Shown one piece after another: positions 38,192 through 43,310 of a stretch of DNA of 43,310 bases. This DNA comes from a virus. The stretch spans positions 1-43,310 of the IMG/VR virus record IMGVR_UViG_3300045972_000230; one strand, given 5' to 3'. The position numbers were made by a program, and so were the translations under genes. Each line of letters begins with the position of its first letter. The first letter of the stretch is position 1. The notes under the pieces are model-generated. The model was not told where the DNA came from. It was given only the letters and a program-made list of their open reading frames with translations, and searched no databases.

Positions 38192-39060
38192 GCGCGCTCG
38201 ACCTCGACCCGCCCGAGCTCCCCGACGTCGACGTGCGCGCGCCGACCGAGCCCGCTCCGGGGGACGACTCCGGCTTGCGAACGTTCGGCGTTGACGACGG
38301 CTCGCACAACTTCTCGACGATCAAGCACCTGAACAAGTCGGGCCTCCACTACCTCACCGCCTGCAACGCGACGCACGAGCCGACGCGCGCCATGTTGATC
38401 GGGACCGCCGTTCACCGGATGATCCTGGGTGTGCGACCGGGCGCGAAGGCGGTCTGCTGCTTCCCCGGCGAGCGGCGCCAGGGCGCGAAGTGGGACTCGT
38501 TCAAGGCCGCGAACCACGACGCCGAGATCCTCACCGTCCCCGAATGGGAGCAGGCCGAAGAGATCGCCGCCGCGGTCCGAGCGCACCCGGTCGCGCAAGC
38601 TCGCCTCGCTGGCGCACGCACGGAGGTCCCGCTCAAGTGGGAGGAGGGAGGGATCCGCTTCTCGACTTCGGGCGTCGACCTCATCGCGGCCGATGGCGAG
38701 GACCTGAGCGATCTGAAGACGACCGCGAGCGTCGAGCCGGAGGCGCTCGTCCGCCAGGCGATGAAGATGCTGTACCACTGTCAGCTTTCCTTTTACCGCC
38801 GCGGCGCGCGCGCGAACGGCTACCCGATCTCGCGCGGGCTCTTCCTCGACTGCGTCGAAACCGCGCCCCCCTACGACTTCGTGAGCCTCGAGCTTTCCGA
38901 GGATCTGATCGACCTGGCCGAGAAGACGGTGTCGCTCTGGATCGAGAAGCTGCGCGCCTTCAAGAGCGCTCGCCAGTGGCCCGGCTACGCGCAGGCCCCG
39001 GTCGTGTGGTCCGTGCCGCCGTGGATGCGCGACGACGACGACGGAGACGGCGAGTCATGA
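38188..39060 (+). CDS. PD-(D/E)XK exonuclease (DUF3799/YqaJ-like)
   Basis: The start is GTG at 38188 (GTGA overlap); the product is 290 aa. Nuclease motifs are ordered as in lambda-exonuclease-like enzymes: FSTIKHLNKSGLHYL, MLIGTAVHRMILG (His76), STSGVDLIA (Asp164), LSDLKTTASVEP (Asp175-x-Lys177) and VRQAMKMLYHCQLSFYRRG (Gln190, Tyr203). It should resect double-stranded DNA ends for phage recombination. A matching annealing protein is not obvious nearby, so one of the unassigned upstream genes may fill that role. Confidence 0.83.
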   Translation: MSALDLDPPELPDVDVRAPTEPAPGDDSGLRTFGVDDGSHNFSTIKHLNKSGLHYLTACNATHEPTRAMLIGTAVHRMILGVRPGAKAVCCFPGERRQGAKWDSFKAANHDAEILTVPEWEQAEEIAAAVRAHPVAQARLAGARTEVPLKWEEGGIRFSTSGVDLIAADGEDLSDLKTTASVEPEALVRQAMKMLYHCQLSFYRRGARANGYPISRGLFLDCVETAPPYDFVSLELSEDLIDLAEKTVSLWIEKLRAFKSARQWPGYAQAPVVWSVPPWMRDDDDGDGES

Positions 39061-39248
39061 GCGACCGATGCCCCACGACCTCCGGCCCGCACCGCTGCGA
39101 GCGCCCCGCGGGCCACGCTCCGCCGTGCGAGACCTCCGCGCCGGAGTACGCCACGCGCCAACGGACGACCGAGGAGCGGATCGCGATCTTGGAGGCTCAG
39201 GTGCAGTCGCTCCAGATGAGCGCGCCGAAGGGGATCGATCATGGGTGA
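39057..39248 (+). CDS. Small Cys/His and coiled-coil protein
   Basis: The ATG at 39057 (ATGA overlap) gives 63 aa. The N-terminal 30 residues carry three Cys and two His (DRCPTTSGPHRCERPAGHAP, then PCETS), enough for one metal site. A short coiled coil follows (TTEERIAILEAQVQSLQMSA). The function is unknown; the end overlaps the DUF5131 gene by eight bases. Confidence 0.6.
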   Translation: MSDRCPTTSGPHRCERPAGHAPPCETSAPEYATRQRTTEERIAILEAQVQSLQMSAPKGIDHG

Positions 39249-40092
39249 GAACAGCGCAATCGCCTGGACCGACCACACGTTCAACCCGTGGTGGGGATGC
39301 TCGCGCGTCTCGCCGGGGTGCGAGAACTGCTACGCCGAGACGCTCGCCACGGTGCGTCGCAAGCTCCCTGTCTGGGGCGTCGACGCCGAACGCAAGCCGA
39401 TGAGCGAGGCCTACTGGCGCGAGCCGCTGAAGTGGAACCGCAAGGCCGCGGCTGAGGGGGTGCGCCGGCGCGTCTTCTGCGCCTCGATGGCGGACGTCTT
39501 CGAGACGCCTCCCGAGCGCAACGAGCAGGCGTGGACGGTCATGCAGAGCGCGCGCGTGCGCCTCTGGAGGCTCATCGAGGAGACGCCCGCCCTCGACTGG
39601 CTGCTGCTCACGAAGCGGCCGCAGAACATCACGCAGCTCGCGCCGTGGGCATCACCGCGCAAGGCCATGGCGAAGGTGTGGCCCTCGAACGTGTGGCTCG
39701 GGACGACGGCCGAAGATCAGCAGCGGTACGACGAACGATGGTCGATCCTGTCGAGGGTCCCCGCCGCGGTCCGCTTCGTCAGCCACGAGCCGGCCCTCGG
39801 CCCTATCGTGCTCCGGTCGTTCTCGGGGTTCGTGGGCCGCGATCAGCCCGACTGGGTCATCACCGGCGGCGAGAGTGGACCGCGCGCGCGACCCTACGAT
39901 CTCGCCTGGGGCCGCGGCGTGGTCGAGCAGTGCCGCGCGTTCGGGATCGCCGCGTTCGTCAAGCAGCTCGGCGCCGACCCCATCGACGGCGCTGCAGGGT
40001 GCGAGGTCATGCAGCGGCACGCCAAGGGGGGCGACCCCGCCGAGTGGCCCGAGGAGCTCCGCGTCCAGCAGTTCCCACGGTCCGCATCATGA
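39241..40092 (+). CDS. Phage Gp37/Gp68 family protein (DUF5131)
   Basis: The 283-aa protein shows the clear family start: SAIAWTDHTFNPWWGCSRVS, then PGCENCYAE with Cys20, Cys27 and Cys30. FCASMADVFE, WLLLTKRPQNI, NVWLGTTAEDQ, RFVSHEPALGPI and VITGGESGPRARPYDLAWGR follow. The Cys trio near the N-terminus and barrel-like repeats suggest a metal or iron-sulfur site. The enzymatic role is not established. It is common as an accessory gene in phages and plasmids. Confidence 0.9.
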   Translation: MGENSAIAWTDHTFNPWWGCSRVSPGCENCYAETLATVRRKLPVWGVDAERKPMSEAYWREPLKWNRKAAAEGVRRRVFCASMADVFETPPERNEQAWTVMQSARVRLWRLIEETPALDWLLLTKRPQNITQLAPWASPRKAMAKVWPSNVWLGTTAEDQQRYDERWSILSRVPAAVRFVSHEPALGPIVLRSFSGFVGRDQPDWVITGGESGPRARPYDLAWGRGVVEQCRAFGIAAFVKQLGADPIDGAAGCEVMQRHAKGGDPAEWPEELRVQQFPRSAS

Positions 40093-40721
40093 GCGACGTG
40101 GCGATCTGGGAAGAGCGCGTCGCCCGCCTGACCGCCGAGCGCGACGAGGCGCTGGCCGACAACTCGCGTGCGTGGACCATGGCGCACGAGGCCCTCGCCG
40201 AGCGGGACGCGGCTCGCGTAGCTGGCGAGGACGCAGTTCGGTGCGCGGCCGACATGTCCACCACGGCTCACGAGTACGAGCGCAGGCTTCGCGTGTGCCA
40301 AGACGAGGCCGCATCGATGAAGGCAATCCTCACCGCCGAGCGCGACGAGGCCCGCGCCAACTACCGCTTCATGGTGGAGCGCGCAGCCGACCAGAAGCTC
40401 GACGGCTACCGCGAGCTCGGGGCACGAGCAGCGGCGGCCGAACAGGAGCGGGATGAGGCTCGGGCTGAGTGCGAGCGCCACCGCATCTTCACGCGCGAGG
40501 CCGGCGAGCTGCTCCACTCGTCGGCGGTGAAGTGGATGGCAGAGCAGCGCGCGATCATCGCCCCGCTTCAGGCCGAGATCGTTGCGCTTCGGGAGGCGCT
40601 GCGGTCGCGATGCGTCACGAAGATCGGTAGGACGTACCACTGCTACGACTGCGGATCCGAGTGGAACATCCTGGACCCTGAGTGGCACAACGCCGGATGC
40701 CTCGCGACGCCAACGCCATGA
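40089..40721 (+). CDS. Coiled-coil protein with C-terminal zinc ribbon
   Basis: The ATG at 40089 (ATGA overlap) gives 210 aa. The first 170 residues are an acidic/Arg coiled coil (EERVARLTAERDEALADNSR, then AEQERDEARAECERHRIFTR). The end forms a compact zinc motif (TYHCYDCGSEWNILDPEWHN, then AGCLAT). A DNA-associated or scaffolding accessory protein is plausible. Confidence 0.65.
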   Translation: MSDVAIWEERVARLTAERDEALADNSRAWTMAHEALAERDAARVAGEDAVRCAADMSTTAHEYERRLRVCQDEAASMKAILTAERDEARANYRFMVERAADQKLDGYRELGARAAAAEQERDEARAECERHRIFTREAGELLHSSAVKWMAEQRAIIAPLQAEIVALREALRSRCVTKIGRTYHCYDCGSEWNILDPEWHNAGCLATPTP

Positions 40722-40942
40722 GCCGCGCCGCCCAGATCCACCGCGAGATCGCCGCGCTCCACGTCGAGCTTGCGGAGCTGGCGAGCGTCGAGCCCGATCG
40801 CGAGGAGGAGCACGCCACGCCCCCGCCGCCGAAGCCCCGCAAGCGCGCGCGCGTTCACCCGCCGCCGCTCGACGGTGCGATCGTGCCGACCGAGATCGAG
40901 CGCGCGCGCGCGCGGCGGATGCTCCGCGCGCGCGGGATCTGA
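40718..40942 (+). CDS. Hypothetical small protein
   Basis: The ATG at 40718 (ATGA overlap) gives 74 aa. An N-terminal helix (AAQIHREIAALHVELAELAS) precedes a Pro/basic linker (PPPPKPRKRARVHPPPLD) and a basic C-terminal helix (PTEIERARARRMLRARG). The composition suggests nucleic-acid contact; no family is known. Confidence 0.6.
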   Translation: MSRAAQIHREIAALHVELAELASVEPDREEEHATPPPPKPRKRARVHPPPLDGAIVPTEIERARARRMLRARGI

Positions 40943-40952
40943 CGTGCCTCCC

Positions 40953-41168
40953 ATGACAAAAGCAGGACCCTGCCCCGGCGATCGGTACGTCGAGACCCGC
41001 CCCCTACCGTGGCCCCCTCGACGGTTTTACGAGGTCCAATGGGTCGACGATCACTTTGTGGGTTGCGCCTGCGTAAACGAAGGCTTCGAGGGGAGCCCGT
41101 GCACCACTCGCATCGGGCTAGCGAAGTTCCTTGACCGCATCGCGACGGGTAACCTGAAGAAATTATGA
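40953..41168 (+). CDS. Hypothetical small protein before integrase
   Basis: The ATG at 40953 gives 71 aa (TKAGPCPGDRYVETRPLPWP, then RRFYEVQWVDDHFVGCACVN). There are four Cys in all, and the end is FLDRIATGNLKKL. Its stop overlaps the integrase ATG (ATGA), suggesting coupled translation. An excisionase would fit the position, but no HTH is evident. Confidence 0.55.
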   Translation: MTKAGPCPGDRYVETRPLPWPPRRFYEVQWVDDHFVGCACVNEGFEGSPCTTRIGLAKFLDRIATGNLKKL

Positions 41169-42592
41169 CGCGCCGCCCCAAGGGATCCGGGACCATCGAG
41201 AAGACGCGGGACGGTCGCCACCGAGCACGCTTCGCGTTCGACGGGAAGCACCGCGAGGACATCGACGGTTCGCCGTTCGCCACTCGCCCCGACGCCGCAC
41301 GCGCGCTCGACGTCCTCCTCGCCCAGCTCGCCGCCGCCCCCGTCGCCGGGATCTCGCTCCGCAAGCTCGCCGAGCGGGCCCTCGACCACCGCGAGCGCGA
41401 CGGGTTCCGCGCGATCGACTCCGATCGCTCGGTCTGGCGTGCCTACTTCGAGCCCTGGGACCTCGCGAGCGAGCCCGCGAAGACGATCACGCGCGGAGAC
41501 GTCCGCGAGCGCCTCGCAGCCATCCGTAGCCGGGCAGGGAAGCCGCTCGCCGGGCAGACCCGCCGGAACGCTCGGAACGTCCTCGCCGCGATCTTCGCGT
41601 TCGGCGTCGACGCCGAGCTCCTCGAGGAGAACCCGTGCCACGGCCTCCGGGTGAAGGACCGCGGGACGTCGCGCGAGACGTCGACCCACCTCTCGCGCTC
41701 GGAGGCCGACGCGCTCCTCGCCGCCGCCGCGCGGACCGGGCTCCTCGAGCACACCGCCGTCGCCGTCGCCCTCGGGACGGGCGTTCGGTCCGGGGAGCTC
41801 CGCTCGCTCCGGTGGGAGGACGTGCACCTGGACGGCGCGAGCCCCGAGATCGTGATCCGGTTCGGCGCGCCGGAGAAGCCGACGAAGAACGGCAAGATCC
41901 GACACGTCCCGCTCTTCGGGGTCGCGCTCGATGCGCTCCGCGCCGCGCACGCTCGCAAGGACGGCGCGCTCGTCCTGCCGCGCCCCGCCGTCGAGAGGAA
42001 GACCCGGTCGAAGGCGCCGCCGGGCGCCGCCAGGTACCGCGCCAAGGGCCGCGTCGTCGAGCCCGCGTCCTGGCGCGCCTGGAAGCTCGCCGCGGGCATC
42101 ACGCGCCCCGTACGCTGGCACGACCTCAGGCACACCGCCGCCACGCTCCTCCTCACCGGCGGATGGGGCACCGCGCCTTGGAGCTACGAGGCCGTCAAGG
42201 ACATGCTCGGCCACTCGTCGGTCAAGGTGACGGAGCGGTACGCCAGGAGCGGCTCCCTCGCGTCGTCCGCCGTCGCCGCGATGACCCCGCCGCCGAAGAA
42301 GCCGCGCGCCCATAAGCCCAAAACAAGCCCGCAGCCCGACGCGGAAATTGTGACCCAAGCCCGCGATATCATTGAGAGGTGCAGATGGGATTTGAACCCA
42401 CATATGCCGGTTTTGCAAACGGTACTAGAACCGAGCGATCCCGCGAGCTTGGGTCACGTTGCGGGCTTGGTGCGGGCTTATGTTGCCGCCGTCGCCGTCG
42501 GTGACCCGTTCGCGCACCGCCACGGCCTCGACCTGGCCGCCGCCGTCCTCGAGCTCGGGCGCCATGTAGCGACCCCGGCGAGGGCTGGATGA
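41165..42592 (+). CDS. int: Tyrosine recombinase (integrase) with attP in its 3' end
   Basis: The 475-aa protein starts at ATG 41165 (ATGA overlap). An arm-binding N-terminus (KGSGTIEKTRDGRHRARFAF) and a core-binding domain precede the catalytic residues. These are GTGVRSGELRSLRW (Arg208), PTKNGKIRHVPL (Lys241), WHDLRHTAATLLL (His319, Arg322) and MLGHSSVKVTERYA (His350, Tyr359). After residue 360 comes a Pro/Lys linker. From residue 405 the codons run through a tRNA-Cys-like attP core and on for about 55 more residues. Integration would replace everything after the core. It inserts and probably excises the prophage. Confidence 0.92.
   Translation: MTRRPKGSGTIEKTRDGRHRARFAFDGKHREDIDGSPFATRPDAARALDVLLAQLAAAPVAGISLRKLAERALDHRERDGFRAIDSDRSVWRAYFEPWDLASEPAKTITRGDVRERLAAIRSRAGKPLAGQTRRNARNVLAAIFAFGVDAELLEENPCHGLRVKDRGTSRETSTHLSRSEADALLAAAARTGLLEHTAVAVALGTGVRSGELRSLRWEDVHLDGASPEIVIRFGAPEKPTKNGKIRHVPLFGVALDALRAAHARKDGALVLPRPAVERKTRSKAPPGAARYRAKGRVVEPASWRAWKLAAGITRPVRWHDLRHTAATLLLTGGWGTAPWSYEAVKDMLGHSSVKVTERYARSGSLASSAVAAMTPPPKKPRAHKPKTSPQPDAEIVTQARDIIERCRWDLNPHMPVLQTVLEPSDPASLGHVAGLVRAYVAAVAVGDPFAHRHGLDLAAAVLELGRHVATPARAG
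42314..42479. other. attP region: tRNA-like core with inverted arm repeats
   Basis: The core is at 42377-42420. To its left, GTGACCCAAGCCCGCG begins at 42350. To its right, the same sequence occurs inverted (GCTTGGGTCAC at 42447-42457), 15 of 16 bases matching in the extended repeat. AAGCCCGC also occurs at 42325-42332 and 42357-42364, and its complement at 42461-42468 and 42472-42479. Another AAGCCC lies at 42314. Such symmetry around a tRNA-derived core is the expected layout of integrase arm sites. Confidence 0.8.
42377..42419 (-). other. tRNA-Cys 3' half (attP core identity block)
   Basis: Read on the minus strand, it starts in an anticodon loop TTGCAAA (anticodon GCA, Cys). It continues ACCGG, a five-base variable loop CATAT, T-arm GTGGG-TTCAAAT-CCCAT, acceptor CTGCACC and then T, the usual discriminator base of tRNA-Cys. 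The 5' half and the matching anticodon-stem strand are absent. This is therefore a fragment copied from the host attB, not a functional tRNA gene. Confidence 0.8.
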
Positions 42593-42891
42593 CCGAGGGG
42601 CCGACCCTTCAGACGTTCGCTGGGCCGTCGGCGCTCGTCGTCGTCGTCCAGGGGTCGACCTCGACCAGCTTCTACGTTCGCGCGGAGCGGTGCCTCTCGT
42701 TGCTCGAGCCGCTCGCGCCGATGCTCGCCCCCGGCGTCTCGCTCCACGTGTACGCCAGCGACGCGCGCGGGTGCGCAAGCGATCTGGCGTGGTCGTTCAC
42801 GCGCGCCAGCTTCTCCGCCGAAGCACGCCCGGACCGCCCACGAGGGAACCCGGCGCAGGCGGTCCTGGCCTACTACGGCTCGTCGCCGTAG
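42589..42891 (+). CDS. Hypothetical protein after integrase
   Basis: The ATG at 42589 overlaps the integrase stop (ATGA); the product is 100 aa. Strands and helices alternate (SALVVVVQGSTSTSFYVRAE, then RCLSLLEPLAPMLAPGVSLH and VYASDARGCASDLAWSF). It has no known motif. It ends inside a hairpin shared with the oppositely directed lysin gene, overlapping it by 19 bases. In a prophage it would be separated from the integrase. Confidence 0.6.
   Translation: MTEGPTLQTFAGPSALVVVVQGSTSTSFYVRAERCLSLLEPLAPMLAPGVSLHVYASDARGCASDLAWSFTRASFSAEARPDRPRGNPAQAVLAYYGSSP
42873..42891. terminator. Bidirectional hairpin at convergent gene ends
   Basis: CTACGGC-TCGTC-GCCGTAG is a perfect 7-bp stem with a 5-base loop. 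Each arm contains the TAG stop codon of one of the two converging genes. There is no T tract on either side, so it is an atypical intrinsic terminator. Its position exactly where the two convoys meet supports a role in stopping both. Confidence 0.5.
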
Positions 42892-43310
42892 CCGAGCGGG
42901 TGGATGGTCGGCCCCGATCCGGTGACCTCCTCGGGGAGCGTGGGCAGCGCGGGGAGCGTGGGCACGTCGTCAGGCGACACCCCGCAGAGCGCGGCGAGCT
43001 CCGCATAGGAGCCCCGGAACAGGTTGCGGTCGCAGGCTCCGGCGACGCCCGGCACGCGGTATCCGCCGTCGCCCGAGTACTGCCAGATCGCCCACGTCGG
43101 CCAGGGGGGCGGGACGGTCGGCTGCTGCATCGGCGTTGGTGCCCACGGCGTCGTGGTCGAGCGGTACTGAGCGATCCAGAGGGGGCACGTGGCGAGCTCC
43201 GACCCGTCGAGCGCGTGCCCGAGCCCGAGAAGGAACGCGACGTAGGAGTAGACCACCGGATCGCGCCCGGCGATGGCGCGGAGCTCTCTGGCGAACTCGC
43301 TCGCGAAGTC
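42873..43310 (-). CDS. GH25 muramidase endolysin, C-terminal part
   Basis: This is the remainder of the lysin whose start is at 484; bases 43184-43310 duplicate the left end. It carries the later GH25 motifs: CPLWIAQYR on a barrel strand, WAIWQYSGDGGYRVPG, and ACDRNLF near the end of the barrel. A Pro-rich tail of about 35 residues follows and ends PLGYGDEP. No separate cell-wall-binding domain is recognisable. The TAG stop at 42873-42875 forms one arm of a hairpin shared with the oppositely directed gene ending at 42891. Confidence 0.9.
   Translation of the reverse strand, partial: DFASEFARELRAIAGRDPVVYSYVAFLLGLGHALDGSELATCPLWIAQYRSTTTPWAPTPMQQPTVPPPWPTWAIWQYSGDGGYRVPGVAGACDRNLFRGSYAELAALCGVSPDDVPTLPALPTLPEEVTGSGPTIHPLGYGDEP
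43184..43310. repeat. Terminal direct repeat, right copy
   Basis: This is the second copy of the 127-bp overlap described at the left end. It lies inside the GH25 lysin gene, so that gene appears as two fragments in the linear window. Confidence 0.95.

Noticed and set aside
42377-42419. Complete tRNA gene
   Set aside because: Only the anticodon loop to the 3' end is present. The 5' acceptor strand, D arm and matching anticodon-stem strand are missing, so it is an attachment-site fragment.

Overview
The window is a complete temperate phage genome with a contractile tail. The last 127 bases repeat the first 127 exactly, so the unique circle is 43,183 bp, and the GH25 lysin gene reads in frame across the junction. 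The DNA is very GC-rich. GC content, codon use and an integrase arrangement like that of Myxococcus phage Mx8 fit a high-GC proteobacterial or myxobacterial host, but the host is not proven. Bacterial housekeeping genes are absent; the only tRNA sequence is a 3' half of tRNA-Cys inside the attachment site.

Nearly all genes lie in two divergent convoys. They start at an immunity-like region (about 32.46-33.86 kb) with several HTH proteins and repeated CTAGC/GCTAG operators, and they meet tail to tail at a hairpin near 42.88 kb.

The minus-strand convoy runs from 32.76 kb down to base 1 and on through the circle junction. Its order is: HTH regulator and a small Cys-cluster protein; DUF2303; AEP-like primase; small zinc protein; ERCC4 nuclease; VapE-type P-loop helicase-like protein; a roughly 290-bp gap with ten TGGGAC motifs (candidate origin); HNH nuclease; HTH protein; small and large terminase; portal; S49 protease with a nested scaffold; Mu gpT-like capsid; connector and tail-completion genes; sheath; tube; tail chaperone with a -1 frameshift extension; tape measure; baseplate with W-J-I order; tail fibres; a lysis-like cassette (small membrane proteins, papain-like protease, Cys-rich lipoprotein); more tail or appendage proteins; a lectin-like protein with 21 internal repeats; and the GH25 lysin.

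The plus-strand convoy runs from 32.84 to 42.89 kb. It carries two regulators, many small coupled genes, a recombination module (DUF1351-like coiled coil and a PD-(D/E)XK exonuclease), a DUF5131 Gp37/Gp68 protein, small accessory genes, and a tyrosine integrase whose 3' end contains attP. Two gaps in this convoy hold arrays of GC-rich pentamers ending in hairpins, three of which form tandem units of about 101 bp with covarying stems.

Most neighbouring genes overlap by ATGA, GTGA or TGATG, and this was used to choose many starts.
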